This document shows, piece after piece, positions 26,600 through 38,351 of a stretch of 64,000 bases of DNA. This stretch comes from Paraburkholderia acidicola (lineage in GTDB: Bacteria; Pseudomonadota; Gammaproteobacteria; Burkholderiales; Burkholderiaceae), in contig NZ_MTZV01000004.1 of assembly GCF_002362315.1 (NCBI RefSeq), positions 1-64,000 of the forward strand, given 5' to 3'. Positions within the stretch are counted from its first letter, which is position 1, and every line of letters starts with the position of its first letter. Position numbers and translations under genes: made by a program. The notes under the pieces are model-generated. The model was not told the DNA's origin. It saw only the letters and a list, made by a program, of their open reading frames with translations, and did not search any database.

Positions 26600-26753
26600 G
26601 ATTACCGGTTCATCGTTAGGCCATCGTCAGGCGTTGTTCGTGGGCGTTGTGCTCCAGCGCGCGCCCTCCTGGGCACAAGCGTCGGGCACAGGCGCGCCGT
26701 GTCGCGGCGGCAGGCCGCGGCGCCGGCCCAGCTGCGGGCCGGTACAGCGTGCA
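26600..26753 (-). other. nuoJ-nuoI intergenic gap with GC-rich hairpin
   Basis: This 154-base gap lies in an otherwise tight operon. It contains a perfect 7-bp hairpin, CCGGCCC (26723-26729) with GGGCCGG (26736-26742), loop AGCTGC, 12 bases beyond the nuoI stop. No T-run follows, so it may be an mRNA processing or stability element rather than a terminator. I see no gene. Confidence 0.4.
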
Positions 26754-27245
26754 TCAGCGGTACTGTGCGTCGGCTGCCTTGTTCGCCGCGATTTCCGCTT
26801 CGTAGCGGTCGCCAACGGCCAGCAGCATGTCCTTCGTGAAATACAGATCGCCGCGCTTTTCGCCGTGATATTCGAGAATGTGCGTCTCGACGATCGAATC
26901 GACGGGGCAGCTTTCTTCGCAGAAACCACAGAAAATGCATTTGGTCAGATCGATGTCGTAGCGCGTCGTCCGGCGCGTGTTGTCCGCGCGCGTTTCCGAT
27001 TCGATCGTGATGGCGAGTGCCGGGCACACCGCTTCGCACAGCTTGCAGGCGATGCAGCGCTCTTCGCCGTTCTCATAGCGGCGCAGTGCATGCAGGCCGC
27101 GAAAACGCGGCGAAATCGGCGTTTTCTCTTCCGGGAACTGCACGGTCACCTTGCGCTTGAACGTGTAACGTCCGGTCAGTGCAAGACCCTGCAACAGCTC
27201 GGTCAGGAAGAATGTCTTGAAGAAGTTCTGGATTGCGTTAGTCAT
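26754..27245 (-). CDS. nuoI: NADH-quinone oxidoreductase subunit I
   Basis: A 163-residue ferredoxin-like subunit of the connecting arm. Two 4Fe-4S binding motifs are complete: [12 protein letters not shown] and [12 protein letters not shown], holding clusters N6a and N6b. The N-terminal amphipathic helix ([16 protein letters not shown]) anchors it to the membrane side. It starts 15 bases after nuoH. Confidence 0.97.
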   Translation of the reverse strand: MTNAIQNFFKTFFLTELLQGLALTGRYTFKRKVTVQFPEEKTPISPRFRGLHALRRYENGEERCIACKLCEAVCPALAITIESETRADNTRRTTRYDIDLTKCIFCGFCEESCPVDSIVETHILEYHGEKRGDLYFTKDMLLAVGDRYEAEIAANKAADAQYR

Positions 27246-27260
27246 TGCGGGATCCGTCCA

Positions 27261-28325
27261 TTATTTCCAGATGTTCCACGGCGACATGATCCAGAAGCCG
27301 ACCACCACCAGCCACACCACGCACACCGGAATGAAAATCTTCCAGCCGAGACGCATGATCTGGTCATAGCGATAGCGCGGGAACGTTGCACGTACCCAGA
27401 TGAACACCGACAGCAGGAAGAAAATCTTCGCGACGAGCCAGACGATGCCCGGAACGAAGGACAGGAACCCGAACGGCGCGCTCCAGCCACCGAGGAACAG
27501 CGTCGCAGCGAGCGCCGAGATCACGATCATGTTGATGTACTCGGCGAGGAAGAACAGCGCGAACGCCATCCCCGAGTAATCGATCATGTGACCGGCGACG
27601 ATTTCCGACTCCCCTTCCACCACGTCGAACGGGTGGCGGTTCGTTTCGGCAATGCCTGACACGAAATAGACGACGAACATCGGCAGCAGCGGCAGCCAGT
27701 TCCACGACAGGAAGTTCACACCGTGCGCCGCGAAGAAGCCGCGTTCCTGCGAACCGACGATGTCCGACAGGTTCAGCGTACCGGCGGTCATCAGCACGAC
27801 GACGAGCGCGAAGCCCATCGAGATTTCGTACGACACCATCTGGGCCGCCGCGCGCATCGCGCCGAGGAACGCGTACTTCGAGTTCGACGCCCAGCCGGCG
27901 AGAATCACGCCGTACACACCGACCGACGAAATCGCCATCGCGTACAGCAGACCGGCGTTGATGTTGCCGAGCACCGCGCCCGCCTGGAACGGAATCACCG
28001 CCCACACCGCGAACGCCGGCACCACCACCATGATCGGCGCGATCAGGTAGATCCAGCGGCTTGCCTGGGTCGGCTGAATGACTTCTTTCAGCAGCAGCTT
28101 CAGCACGTCGGCGATAGGTTGCAGCAAGCCGGCGGGGCCTACGCGATTCGGGCCGAGCCGCACGTGCATCCAGCCGATCAGCTTGCGCTCCCAGAGAATC
28201 AGGTACGCCACGCACAGCAGGATCACGACGGACACCACGAGGATGCGGACCAGCGCCCACACCGTGGGCCATGCCACGCCGAGAAGCTGGGTGCCGCCCG
28301 AGTTGATCGTATCGAACAAGCTCAT
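27261..28325 (-). CDS. nuoH: NADH-quinone oxidoreductase subunit H
   Basis: A 354-residue membrane subunit (ND1) forming part of the quinone site. Motifs: [41 protein letters not shown] split over two helices, and [17 protein letters not shown]. It begins directly after the nuoG stop (28326), so translation is likely coupled. Confidence 0.97.
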   Translation of the reverse strand: MSLFDTINSGGTQLLGVAWPTVWALVRILVVSVVILLCVAYLILWERKLIGWMHVRLGPNRVGPAGLLQPIADVLKLLLKEVIQPTQASRWIYLIAPIMVVVPAFAVWAVIPFQAGAVLGNINAGLLYAMAISSVGVYGVILAGWASNSKYAFLGAMRAAAQMVSYEISMGFALVVVLMTAGTLNLSDIVGSQERGFFAAHGVNFLSWNWLPLLPMFVVYFVSGIAETNRHPFDVVEGESEIVAGHMIDYSGMAFALFFLAEYINMIVISALAATLFLGGWSAPFGFLSFVPGIVWLVAKIFFLLSVFIWVRATFPRYRYDQIMRLGWKIFIPVCVVWLVVVGFWIMSPWNIWK

Positions 28326-30668
28326 TTACGCCTTCTCCACCACCAGTTCACCGAACAGGCTGCCCAGCGCTGCACCGGCAGGCGTAGCCGCCGATACGCG
28401 GACGACCGTCTCCGCAAGATTCGCATCGCGCACGGCCGGCAACTGCACCGAGCGCTCACCCTGGCGAACGCGCACTGCGTCGCCATCCTTCAAACCCAGC
28501 TTGTCGAACAGTGCCGCCGGCAGACCGACCGTGTTCGCGGCGCGTGCCGCGGCGGTCAGATGCAGCGACTCGGCGCGACGCACGAGTGCATCCGCGTGAT
28601 AGATCGGTACGTCGGCGATGCGCTCGAACGCGCCGTTTGTCGCTGAAACCGCCGCTGCCGTGCCGCGTGTGAGCGCAGCGTCCGTGCGGTTCGACAGACG
28701 CGCCGTGAAGTCGCCGTCGAGTGCCGCTGCGCGTACTTCTTCCGCGGTATCGAAGTCAAAGCCCGACGCGCCGAGCAGATTGCCCAGTACGCGCAGCACC
28801 TTCCACGCCGGACGCGTTTCGCCGAGCGGGCGCACGACGCCGTTGAAGGTCTGTACCGAGCCTTCCGCGTTGACGAAGGTGCCGGAGGTTTCCGTGAACG
28901 GTGCAACCGGCAGCAGTACGTCGGCATAGTCGGCGCCCGTCTGGAACGGCGACATCACGACGACCATTTCAGCCTGGTTCAGCGCTGCGAGCGCTTGAGC
29001 CGGGTTCGCCGTATCGAATTCGGGTTCGAGGTTCAGCAGCAGATAGCCCTTGCGCGGTTGCTCGAACGCTTCACGTGCGTTCAGGCCGCCTGCGCCCGGC
29101 AATGCGTTGACCAGATGCGCACCGACCGTGTTCGCTGCTTCCGGCAGGAAGCCGAGCGTGGCGCCGGTCTGTTCCGCAATCCACTGCGCAGCGGCGTGGA
29201 TACGGGCGAATTCCGGATGCTGGACTGCACTGTTGCCGAGCAGCACGAAGCGATGCTCACCGCTAGCGCTAGCCAGCGACGCAGCCACCTGCTTCGCAGC
29301 CGCGCTTGCCTGCACGCCGGCAAACGCTTCGGGCAGCGCGACGCTGCGCGCTTCCGACACTGCGGCAGCGATGCCCGCGAGTTCGTTGAGCCATGCCGAC
29401 GGCGCTGCAGCGATACGCTGCGCTTGCGGAATCAGCGCGTCGTCTTTCGTGGCCTGCAAGAACGTCAGCTTCGCGCCCGACTTCGCCGCCTGGCGCAGAC
29501 GCGCGGCCAGCAGCGGATGATCGCGGCGCAGGAACGAGCCGATCACGAGTACCGCATCGACGTTCGACAGTTCGGCGATCTTCGTGCCGAGCCACGGCGT
29601 GCCGGTAGCGGCTGCCGAGAAGTCCGACTGACGCAGACGGAAATCGATGTTCGGGGTACCGACTGCCTGCGCGAGTTGCTTCAGCAGGAACAGTTCTTCG
29701 ACGGTGCTGTGCGGGCTGGCGAGCGCGGCGAGCGCATTCGCGCCGTGGTCGCCCTTGATGCCGTTCAATCCCTTCGCGACGTATTCAAGCGCCGTCTGCC
29801 AGTCGGTTTCGACCCACTTGCCGCCCTGCTTCAACATCGGTTGCGTCAGGCGCTCGGGGCTGTTTAGCCCTTCGTACGAGAAGCGGTCCTTGTCCGAGAT
29901 CCAGCATTCGTTGATCGCTTCGTTCTCGAATGGCAGCACGCGCATCACGCGGTTGTTCTTGACCTGGACGACGAGGTTCGCACCGACGGAATCATGCGGG
30001 CTCACCGACTTGCGACGCGACAGTTCCCACGTACGGGCGCTGTAGCGGAACGGCTTGCTCGTGAGCGCACCGACCGGGCACAGGTCGATCATGTTGCCCG
30101 ACAGTTCGGAGTCGACCGTCTTGCCGACGAACGACGTGATTTCCGAATGCTCGCCGCGACCCAGCATACCGAGTTCCATCACACCGGCCACTTCCTGGCC
30201 GAAGCGCACGCAGCGCGTGCAGTGGATGCAGCGCGTCATCTCTTCCATCGAGATCAGCGGGCCGACGTTCTTGTGGAACACGACGCGCTTCTCTTCGCTG
30301 TAGCGCGACGACGACTTGCCGTAACCGACCGCCAGATCCTGCAGCTGACATTCGCCGCCCTGATCGCAGATCGGGCAGTCGAGCGGGTGGTTGATCAGCA
30401 GAAATTCCATCACGGACTGCTGGGCCTTCACGGCCTTGTCGGACTTCGTGCGCACGATCATGCCCGCCGACACCGGCGTGGCACATGCGGGCACGGCCTT
30501 CGGCATCTTCTCGACTTCGACGAGGCACATACGGCAGTTGGCCGCAATCGACAGCTTCTTGTGATAGCAGAAGTGAGGAATGTAGGTGTCGACCTTATGC
30601 GCAGCCTGGATCACCATGCTGCCTTCGGCCACCTCGACCTTCTTGCCGTCTATTTCAAGTTCAACCAT
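28326..30668 (-). CDS. nuoG: NADH-quinone oxidoreductase subunit G
   Basis: A 780-residue iron-sulfur subunit. The N-terminal 2Fe-2S ferredoxin domain has [18 protein letters not shown]. Then come the His-ligated cluster region ([18 protein letters not shown]), a 4Fe-4S segment ([14 protein letters not shown], later CPVGALT), and a long molybdopterin-oxidoreductase-like domain without a cofactor. The C-terminal 300 residues are Ala-rich. The ATG at 30668 (MVELEID) is chosen over a TTG three codons earlier. It follows nuoF by 90 bases. Confidence 0.96.
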   Translation of the reverse strand: MVELEIDGKKVEVAEGSMVIQAAHKVDTYIPHFCYHKKLSIAANCRMCLVEVEKMPKAVPACATPVSAGMIVRTKSDKAVKAQQSVMEFLLINHPLDCPICDQGGECQLQDLAVGYGKSSSRYSEEKRVVFHKNVGPLISMEEMTRCIHCTRCVRFGQEVAGVMELGMLGRGEHSEITSFVGKTVDSELSGNMIDLCPVGALTSKPFRYSARTWELSRRKSVSPHDSVGANLVVQVKNNRVMRVLPFENEAINECWISDKDRFSYEGLNSPERLTQPMLKQGGKWVETDWQTALEYVAKGLNGIKGDHGANALAALASPHSTVEELFLLKQLAQAVGTPNIDFRLRQSDFSAAATGTPWLGTKIAELSNVDAVLVIGSFLRRDHPLLAARLRQAAKSGAKLTFLQATKDDALIPQAQRIAAAPSAWLNELAGIAAAVSEARSVALPEAFAGVQASAAAKQVAASLASASGEHRFVLLGNSAVQHPEFARIHAAAQWIAEQTGATLGFLPEAANTVGAHLVNALPGAGGLNAREAFEQPRKGYLLLNLEPEFDTANPAQALAALNQAEMVVVMSPFQTGADYADVLLPVAPFTETSGTFVNAEGSVQTFNGVVRPLGETRPAWKVLRVLGNLLGASGFDFDTAEEVRAAALDGDFTARLSNRTDAALTRGTAAAVSATNGAFERIADVPIYHADALVRRAESLHLTAAARAANTVGLPAALFDKLGLKDGDAVRVRQGERSVQLPAVRDANLAETVVRVSAATPAGAALGSLFGELVVEKA

Positions 30669-30758
30669 GATGGTCAATCTTCCTTAACCTGATACCGCTC
30701 AATCGTTCGCTCGCTGACCAGCCTGATACCGGCCCGCGCGCGGTTGCCGTGATGCCGC

Positions 30759-32087
30759 TCAAGCAGCGACCGTTTCCGGTGCCGCTGCTGCCCCGGCGTG
30801 ACCGCCGACGAGGCAACGCTTGTTGGCAACGTGATATTCGAATTCGTCCCAGTAGTGCTTCAGCATGCCGCGCACCGGCATCGCCGCCGCATCGCCGAGC
30901 GCGCAGATGGTGCGGCCCATGATGTTTTCGGCCACCGAGTTCAGCAGGTCGAGATCTTCCTTGCGACCCAAGCCGTGCTCGATGCGATGCACGACGCGAT
31001 ACAGCCAGCCCGTGCCTTCGCGGCACGGCGTGCACTGACCGCACGATTCTTCGTAATAGAAGTAGGACAGACGCAGCAGCGAGCGCACCATGCAGCGCGT
31101 CTCGTCCATCACGATCACCGCGCCGGAGCCGAGCATCGAGCCGGCCTTCGCGATGGCGTCGTAATCGAGGTCGGTCTGCATCATCAGGTCGCCCGGGATG
31201 ACCGGTGCCGACGAGCCGCCAGGAATCACTGCCTTGATCTTGCGACCACCGCGCATGCCGCCAGCGAGTTCCATCAGCGTGGCGAACGGCGTGCCAAGCG
31301 GCACTTCGTAGTTGCCCGGCCGCTCGATGTCGCCGGAGATCGAGAAGATCTTCGTGCCGCCGTTATTCGGCTTGCCGAGTTCGAGATACGCCTGCGGGCC
31401 GATCTCGAGCAGGAACGGCACAGCAGCGAAAGTCTCGGTGTTGTTGATCGTGGTCGGCTTGCCATACACGCCGAAGCTCGCCGGGAACGGCGGCTTGAAG
31501 CGCGGCTGGCCCTTCTTGCCTTCGAGCGATTCGAGCAGCGCGGTTTCTTCGCCGCAGATATAGGCGCCGTAACCGTGATGCGCATGCAGTTCGAACTTGA
31601 AGCCCGAACCCATGATGTTGTCGCCGAGAAAACCCGCGCGGCGCGCTTCGTCGAGCGCTTCTTCAAAGCGCTTGTAGGTTTCCCAGATTTCGCCGTGGAT
31701 ATAGTTGTAGCCGACCGTGATACCCATCGCGTACGCACCAATCGCCATACCTTCGATCAGCGAATGCGGATTCCAGCGCAGGATGTCGCGGTCCTTGAAC
31801 GTACCCGGTTCGCCTTCGTCCGAATTGCAGACGAGATACTTCTGCCCCGGGAACTGGCGCGGCATGAAGCTCCACTTCAGGCCGGTCGGGAAGCCCGCAC
31901 CGCCACGGCCACGCAGACCCGATGCCTTGACGTCGGCGATCACCTGCTCGGGCGGAATTTTTTCTTCGAGGATACGGCGCAGCTGCTTGTAGCCACCGCG
32001 CGCGACGTAGTCTTCGAGATGCCAGTTGTCGCCGGTCAGGTTGGCGAGAATCAGCGGTTTGATGTGACGATCGTGTAAAGACGTCAT
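30759..32087 (-). CDS. nuoF: NADH-quinone oxidoreductase subunit F
   Basis: A 442-residue subunit that binds NADH, FMN and cluster N3. The FMN/NADH glycine-rich segment is [17 protein letters not shown], and the N3 cluster motif is [15 protein letters not shown] with a later Cys in [12 protein letters not shown]. The start at 32087 overlaps the nuoE stop by four bases (ATGA). The C-terminus ends in an Ala-rich stretch. Confidence 0.97.
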   Translation of the reverse strand: MTSLHDRHIKPLILANLTGDNWHLEDYVARGGYKQLRRILEEKIPPEQVIADVKASGLRGRGGAGFPTGLKWSFMPRQFPGQKYLVCNSDEGEPGTFKDRDILRWNPHSLIEGMAIGAYAMGITVGYNYIHGEIWETYKRFEEALDEARRAGFLGDNIMGSGFKFELHAHHGYGAYICGEETALLESLEGKKGQPRFKPPFPASFGVYGKPTTINNTETFAAVPFLLEIGPQAYLELGKPNNGGTKIFSISGDIERPGNYEVPLGTPFATLMELAGGMRGGRKIKAVIPGGSSAPVIPGDLMMQTDLDYDAIAKAGSMLGSGAVIVMDETRCMVRSLLRLSYFYYEESCGQCTPCREGTGWLYRVVHRIEHGLGRKEDLDLLNSVAENIMGRTICALGDAAAMPVRGMLKHYWDEFEYHVANKRCLVGGHAGAAAAPETVAA

Positions 32088-32569
32088 TTCGAAAGTTCCT
32101 CGAGCAACTGGTCGATCTTCGCGCGGCTCATGAAGCTGCACATGCGATGGTTGTTCACCAGCATCACCGGTGCGTCGCCGCACGAACCCATGCACTCGCC
32201 TTCTTTCAGCGTGAACTTGCCGTCGGCGGTGGTTTCGCCGAAGTCGATGCCGAGCTTCTGTTTCAGATAGCTGGCGGCGTTTTCGGAGCCGCCGTCCGGG
32301 CCGAGCTGGCACGGCAGGTTGGTGCAGAGCGTGATCTTGTAACGACCGACCGGCGAGGTCTCGTACATCGTGTAGAAGGTCGCGACCTCCTGCACGGCGA
32401 CCGCCGGCATGCCGAGATAGTCCGCGACGAACTGCATCAGTTCGGGCGACAGCCAGCCGTGCTCTTCCTGAGCGACGGCGAGCGCCGACATCACGGCGGA
32501 CTGTTTCTGATCGGCGGGATACTTCGTCAGCGCACGATCGATTTCTTTCAGGCCTTCAGCTGAGATCAT
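32084..32569 (-). CDS. nuoE: NADH-quinone oxidoreductase subunit E
   Basis: A 161-residue thioredoxin-fold subunit with the 2Fe-2S cluster N1a. Cys ligands are in [12 protein letters not shown] and [13 protein letters not shown] place the start at ATG 32569 ([11 protein letters not shown]), as in relatives; a TTG seven codons upstream is possible but has poor spacing to AGGAA. A 143-base gap separates it from nuoD. Confidence 0.95.
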   Translation of the reverse strand: MISAEGLKEIDRALTKYPADQKQSAVMSALAVAQEEHGWLSPELMQFVADYLGMPAVAVQEVATFYTMYETSPVGRYKITLCTNLPCQLGPDGGSENAASYLKQKLGIDFGETTADGKFTLKEGECMGSCGDAPVMLVNNHRMCSFMSRAKIDQLLEELSK

Positions 32570-32712
32570 TTTCAGACACGACTCTTTCAATTCCTACCGA
32601 ACGAAAACCTGCCGCGCACCACGTGTTGCGACAGACCCGGCGTTCCTTTGCTGAACGCGCGCCTTGAAGCTACGGCGGCACGCGCCTTGATGATGATCGC
32701 CTAACGATCCAG

Positions 32713-33966
<1,254 letters not shown>

Positions 33967-33975
33967 GGCGTTCTC

Positions 33976-34578
33976 TTAGTGTTTCAGACCGCCATAGTGA
34001 TCCTCACGGATCACGCGCGGCGTGATTTCCCGCGGCTCGATCGTCACCGGCTGATAGACGACGCGCTTCTCTTCCGGGTCGTAACGCATTTCGACGTAGC
34101 CGGAAACAGGGAAATCCTTGCGGAACGGGTGACCGATGAAACCGTAGTCGGTCAGGATGCGGCGCAGGTCAGGATGGCCTTCGAAGACGATGCCGAAGAG
34201 GTCGAACGCTTCGCGCTCGTACCAGTTGGCCGAACTCCAGATGTCGACGACCGAAGCCAGGATGGGTACCTCGTCGTCCGGTGCGAACACGCGCACGCGC
34301 AGACGCCAGTTGTTCGCCACCGACAGCAGATGCAGCACGGCTGCAAAGCGCGGGCCTTCGTAGGCACCGTCGCCGTAGGTCTGATAGTCGACGCCGCACA
34401 GGTCCATCAACTGCTCGAAGCGAAGCGTGGGATCGTCGCGCAGACGCTTCACCACATCGAGGTATTCGCTTGCCTTGACGACGATCGTCAGCTCGCCGAT
34501 TGCTTCGGTGACGCTCACCAGACGGCCGCCAAACGCCGCCTCGAGGTTCGCTTTCAGGGTCTCGAGTTTGCTTGCCAT
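33976..34578 (-). CDS. nuoC: NADH-quinone oxidoreductase subunit C
   Basis: A 200-residue 30-kDa-type subunit. The signature is [22 protein letters not shown] followed by [14 protein letters not shown]. It is separate from nuoD, unlike the NuoCD fusion of E. coli. It lies 19 bases after nuoB. Confidence 0.97.
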   Translation of the reverse strand: MASKLETLKANLEAAFGGRLVSVTEAIGELTIVVKASEYLDVVKRLRDDPTLRFEQLMDLCGVDYQTYGDGAYEGPRFAAVLHLLSVANNWRLRVRVFAPDDEVPILASVVDIWSSANWYEREAFDLFGIVFEGHPDLRRILTDYGFIGHPFRKDFPVSGYVEMRYDPEEKRVVYQPVTIEPREITPRVIREDHYGGLKH

Positions 34579-34597
34579 ATTGTGGGGGGCTCTGGCC

Positions 34598-35077
34598 TTA
34601 TTGTCGGGCGATGGTGTTGGTGCGGCGGATCTTCGCCTGCAGCTGGATCACACCGTAGACCAGCGCCTCCGCCGTGGGCGGACAGCCCGGCACGTAGACG
34701 TCGACCGGTACGATACGGTCGCAGCCGCGCACCACCGAGTACGAGTAATGGTAGTAGCCGCCGCCATTCGCGCACGACCCCATCGAGATGACCCAGCGCG
34801 GCTCGGCCATCTGGTCGTAGACCTTGCGCAGAGCCGGCGCCATCTTGTTGCACAGCGTGCCCGCGACGATCATCACGTCCGACTGCCGCGGACTTGGACG
34901 AAACACGACGCCGAAACGGTCGAGGTCGTAGCGGGCAGCGCCCGCATGCATCATCTCGACCGCGCAACACGCGAGACCGAACGTCATCGGCCACAGCGAG
35001 CCGGTGCGCGTCCAGTTGATCAGTTTGTCAGCCGTGGTGGTGACAAACCCTTCCTTCAAGACCCCTTCGATACTCAT
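34598..35077 (-). CDS. nuoB: NADH-quinone oxidoreductase subunit B
   Basis: A 159-residue subunit with cluster N2, the last electron donor before quinone. The tandem Cys ligands are in [12 protein letters not shown], then [21 protein letters not shown] and [11 protein letters not shown]. All four ligand positions are present. It follows nuoA by 62 bases. Confidence 0.97.
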
Positions 35078-35139
35078 TTGCTTTCCACTCCAGACGGGCG
35101 GCTAGCCATGGCCGCCCATGCAAACCGGCATTTAACCCG

Positions 35140-35499
35140 TCATTCCCAATCGAGACCGCCCTTCTTCCAGATATAGGCGAAGCCCAGCAGGAATTCGAGC
35201 AGGAAAATCATCATAGCCATGAAGCCCGGCCAGCCGATGTCGCGCAGGGCTACGCCCCACGGGAACAGGAATGCCGTTTCCAGATCGAAAATGATGAAGA
35301 GAATGGCCACGAGGTAGTAGCGCACGTCGAACTTCATGCGTGCGTCCTCGAATGCCTCGAAGCCGCACTCGTACGGTGCGTTCTTCGCGGTGTCGGGCCT
35401 GTTGGGACCAAGGATCTTGCCAATGCCGACCAGTGCTACGCCTAAACCGGTGCCCACGAGGAGGAACAACAAAACGGGGAAATAGGCTGCGAGGTTCAA
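35140..35499 (-). CDS. nuoA: NADH-quinone oxidoreductase subunit A, TTG start
   Basis: A 119-residue, three-helix membrane subunit (ND3). Motifs: [23 protein letters not shown] split around the conserved Cys loop, and [13 protein letters not shown]. No ATG or GTG lies at the right place. The start is taken as TTG at 35499, giving [11 protein letters not shown] as in relatives, with GAGGA five bases upstream. A second TTG at 35511 has no ribosome site. It is the first gene of the complex I operon. Confidence 0.95.
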   Translation of the reverse strand: MNLAAYFPVLLFLLVGTGLGVALVGIGKILGPNRPDTAKNAPYECGFEAFEDARMKFDVRYYLVAILFIIFDLETAFLFPWGVALRDIGWPGFMAMMIFLLEFLLGFAYIWKKGGLDWE

Positions 35500-35611
35500 G
35501 ACTATCCTCAATCGGTTGGTTCTGTGTGCCGCCAGGAGCCGAACAACCCGGCGCGAAATTACTTCGGCCTGCTTGATACTGTTAGCTCACGGTAAACAGT
35601 GAAGCGGAAGT

Positions 35612-35648
35612 AAAAATGCCAGCCGTAGCGAAGCAAGCGGCTGGCATT
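35612..35648 (-). terminator. Rho-independent terminator after tRNA-Leu
   Basis: A perfect 11-bp stem, AATGCCAGCCG (35615-35625) with CGGCTGGCATT (35638-35648), is followed on the minus strand by TTTTTA. It ends the secG/tRNA-Leu transcript before nuoA, so the nuo operon needs its own promoter in the next 110 bases. I could not pick that promoter with confidence. Confidence 0.9.
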
Positions 35649-35659
35649 AAGAATAACAT

Positions 35660-35744
35660 TGGTGCCGACGGCGAGACTCGAACTCGCACAGCTTTCGCCA
35701 CTACCCCCTCAAGATAGCGTGTCTACCAATTTCACCACGTCGGC
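35660..35744 (-). tRNA. tRNA-Leu(GAG)
   Basis: 85 bases with CCA encoded at the 3' end. The acceptor stem GCCGACG/CGTCGGC is perfect. The D-loop has TTGGTAGA, and the T-arm is GCGAG-TTCGAGT-CTCGC. The anticodon loop TTGAGGG gives anticodon GAG (plus-strand 35708-35710) and there is a long variable arm as in class II tRNAs. It closely resembles E. coli tRNA-Leu(GAG). It lies downstream of secG on the same strand. Confidence 0.96.
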
Positions 35745-35857
35745 ACTGTCTGCAATCCGGGAAAACTGCGTATAAAACCCGCGAATCGCTGCAAGACTTG
35801 AATTGTAACTGGTTTAAACCGTTTGTTCAACGCACAAAAGCGCGTCGTTCGAAAATT

Positions 35858-36235
35858 TTATTTCGGTACGTCCTGGCCCGGCTTCGATGCAGCAGCAGGT
35901 GCAGCAGCCGTCGAAACACCAGCCGGCACAGACGCTGCAGAAGCGGCCACCGGAGCCGTCACGGCTTCGCCCAGTACGCCTGCGGAAGGCCGCGATTTGT
36001 AGGCGCCAAGGTACGTGAGCGCCAGTGTCGTCACGAAGAAAACAGCGGCTAGCACCGCCGTTGTGCGCGACAGAAAGTTGGCCGAACCGGTCGCACCGAA
36101 CAGACTGCCCGAGGCGCCGCTACCGAATGCCGCACCCATGTCGGCACCCTTGCCGTGCTGCAGCAAAACGAGGCCGATGACCCCCAGCGCCGACAGCAAC
36201 TGAACCACGATAATCAACGTTTTCAAATACAGCAT
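35858..36235 (-). CDS. secG: preprotein translocase subunit SecG
   Basis: A 125-residue inner-membrane protein with two helices (about 2-22 and 52-74) and the conserved cytoplasmic loop VLLQHGKGADMGAAFGSG between them. A long Ala/Pro/Ser-rich C-terminal tail is typical of Burkholderia SecG. The ATG at 36235 is preceded by AGGTGG; a GTG three codons upstream is an alternative. It is co-directional with tpiA and the downstream tRNA-Leu. Confidence 0.95.
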   Translation of the reverse strand: MLYLKTLIIVVQLLSALGVIGLVLLQHGKGADMGAAFGSGASGSLFGATGSANFLSRTTAVLAAVFFVTTLALTYLGAYKSRPSAGVLGEAVTAPVAASAASVPAGVSTAAAPAAASKPGQDVPK

Positions 36236-36318
36236 CACACCCACCTGAGTCTTTATTTAATCGGGCGACGCACTGTGCGCGCGCCGTCATGAGTCACCTC
36301 GCCCTGCCCGTCGCCCGC

Positions 36319-37089
36319 TCAAAGCGCCGCGGCCGCCGCACTGCAGATTGCGAGGAAATCCTGTGCCTTCAACGATGCGCCGCCAATCAGGCCGCCATCG
36401 ATATCCTGCTGGCCAAACAATTCTTCTGCATTTTCCGGCTTCACGCTGCCGCCATACAGCAGCGTCACGGCGCCGGCCGCCGCGCCTTTCTGTGCGAGAC
36501 GCGCACGCAGGAACGCGTGAACGTCCTGTGCCTGCGCCGCTGTCGCGCTTTTGCCCGTGCCGATCGCCCAGACGGGCTCGTAAGCGACTACGATCCGCGC
36601 CACGTCTGCCGGCGACAGTTTAGAGAGCACGGCGTCCAGCTGCCCGCCGACTACCTGCTGCGCCGCGCCGGCCTCGTGCTGCTCGAGCGTTTCGCCGACA
36701 CAGACGATCGGCGTAAGACCCGCCGCCAGCGCCCGCTCCGTCTTGATCCCAACGACGTCCGCGCTTTCGTGATGATAGGCGCGTCGTTCCGAATGCCCGA
36801 CGATGACCAGCGTTGCACCAAACTCCGCGACCATGTCCGCCGCGACTTCGCCGGTATAGGCACCCTGCGCATGCGCCGACACGTCCTGCGAACCCCACTG
36901 CACCGGGCTGCCCGCGAGCAGCGCCTGAGTCTGTGCGAGATACGGATGTGGCACACACACGCCAACCCTCACCGCGCCCTGCAGACCGCGAACACCTTGC
37001 GCGACTGCGTCGAGCAACACCGTGTTGCCGGCCAGCCGGCCATGCATTTTCCAGTTACCGACTACCAGTTTGGTTCGTTGTTTCGACAT
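36319..37089 (-). CDS. tpiA: triosephosphate isomerase
   Basis: A 256-residue TIM barrel that interconverts dihydroxyacetone phosphate and glyceraldehyde 3-phosphate. Catalytic residues are visible: Lys in VVGNWKMHG, His in IVGHSERR, Glu in [16 protein letters not shown], and the phosphate-binding YGGSVKPEN. The start at 37089 (MSKQRTK) fits the family; the frame stays open upstream without a good ribosome site. It lies between a quinone oxidoreductase gene and secG, all leftward. Confidence 0.97.
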   Translation of the reverse strand: MSKQRTKLVVGNWKMHGRLAGNTVLLDAVAQGVRGLQGAVRVGVCVPHPYLAQTQALLAGSPVQWGSQDVSAHAQGAYTGEVAADMVAEFGATLVIVGHSERRAYHHESADVVGIKTERALAAGLTPIVCVGETLEQHEAGAAQQVVGGQLDAVLSKLSPADVARIVVAYEPVWAIGTGKSATAAQAQDVHAFLRARLAQKGAAAGAVTLLYGGSVKPENAEELFGQQDIDGGLIGGASLKAQDFLAICSAAAAAL

Positions 37090-37188
37090 CGTCTCGTTTG
37101 GTCGGTGACAGCGGGCGCGCAAAACGCGCAATTTTACTGTGCTCGGCCTGATCGGGTCAAACCGCGCGCATCGTGTATCCGCACCTTA

Positions 37189-38202
37189 TTACTCGGCGCG
37201 CCAGTCCAGCACGATCTTGCCCACGTGCGTGCTGCTTTCCATCAGCGTGTGAGCGTCCGCGGCCTGCGCGGCCGGAAACACCTGATACACGATCGGCTTG
37301 ATGCGACCGCTCTCCAGATGCGGCCACACATGCTCTTTCAACCGCGCTGCGATCTTCGCCTTGAATTCGACCGGCCGCGGACGCAACGTCGAGCCGGTAA
37401 TCGTCAGACGGCGCCGCAGCACATCGCTCAGGTTGATTTCCGCCTTCGCACCACCGAGCAGCGCGATCACCACCAGCCGGCCCCCGTCCGCAAGCGCCGA
37501 GAGTTCGCGCGGGACGTAGCTGCCGGCCACCATATCGAGAATCACATCGACACCGCGGTCGTTGGTCAGCGACTTCACGACTTCGACGAAATCTTCGGTC
37601 TTGTAGTTGATCGCGCGTTCCGCGCCTAGCGCTTCGCACGCACGACATTTGTCGTCCGAGCCCGCCGTCGCGAGTACGCGAAATCCGAGTGCGTGCGCGA
37701 TCTGGATTGCCGTCACGCCGATGCCGCTCGAACCGCCCTGCACCAGGAATGTTTCGTTCGCACCGCCCTCGCCGTTGCCGAGCTGCGCACGGTCGAACAC
37801 GTTGCTCCATACCGTGAAGAACGTCTCCGGCAACGACGCTGCCTCGACGTCCGACAGTCCTTGCGGTACCGGCAGACACTGGGCAAGCGGCGCCACTGCA
37901 TATTCTGCGTAACCCCCGCCCGCGAGTAGCGCACACACGCGATCGCCGAGCTTCAGACCGAACGGGTTGTGCTTCGCGTCGAGCGTCCCACCAACGATCT
38001 CACCCGCCACCTCGAGCCCCGGCAGATCCGACGCACCCGGCGGCGGCGCATAGGCGCCCTTGCGTTGAAATACGTCGGGCCGGTTGATGCCCGACGCCGC
38101 TACCTTGATCAGCACTTCACCCGCCTTCGGCTCCGGCATCGGCCGTTCAGCGAGCTTCAAGACTTCCGGCGCACCGAATTCGGTGATCTCGATCGCTTTC
38201 AT
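37189..38202 (-). CDS. NAD(P)H-quinone oxidoreductase (zeta-crystallin/PIG3 type)
   Basis: A 337-residue medium-chain reductase lacking the structural zinc cysteine cluster. Motifs: SGINRPDVFQRKGAYAPPPG, GLEVAGEIVGG, the nucleotide-binding VQGGSSGIGVTAIQIAHALG, and the C-terminal STHVGKIVLDW. This matches PIG3-type quinone oxidoreductases, which carry out one-electron NADPH-dependent reduction of quinones. It lies between pnp and tpiA on the same strand, but a pnp terminator upstream implies its own promoter. Confidence 0.9.
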   Translation of the reverse strand: MKAIEITEFGAPEVLKLAERPMPEPKAGEVLIKVAASGINRPDVFQRKGAYAPPPGASDLPGLEVAGEIVGGTLDAKHNPFGLKLGDRVCALLAGGGYAEYAVAPLAQCLPVPQGLSDVEAASLPETFFTVWSNVFDRAQLGNGEGGANETFLVQGGSSGIGVTAIQIAHALGFRVLATAGSDDKCRACEALGAERAINYKTEDFVEVVKSLTNDRGVDVILDMVAGSYVPRELSALADGGRLVVIALLGGAKAEINLSDVLRRRLTITGSTLRPRPVEFKAKIAARLKEHVWPHLESGRIKPIVYQVFPAAQAADAHTLMESSTHVGKIVLDWRAE

Positions 38203-38301
38203 CTGTCGCTACTCCCAAGGTCTGGATTGCGCTGCTAACCGTGTCAGAAACGCGCACTGCGATGTCGCGCACCCGGTTCGCACTGCAATCCGCCCTGCAT
38301 G

Positions 38302-38337
38302 AAAAACGGCCGGCGCGCATTCACGCTGCCGGCCGTT
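38302..38337 (-). terminator. Rho-independent terminator after pnp
   Basis: A perfect 10-bp stem, AACGGCCGGC (38305-38314) with GCCGGCCGTT (38328-38337), is followed on the minus strand by TTTTT. It lies 15 bases beyond the pnp stop codon. Confidence 0.9.
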
Positions 38338-38351
38338 GCTTCAATACCGCG

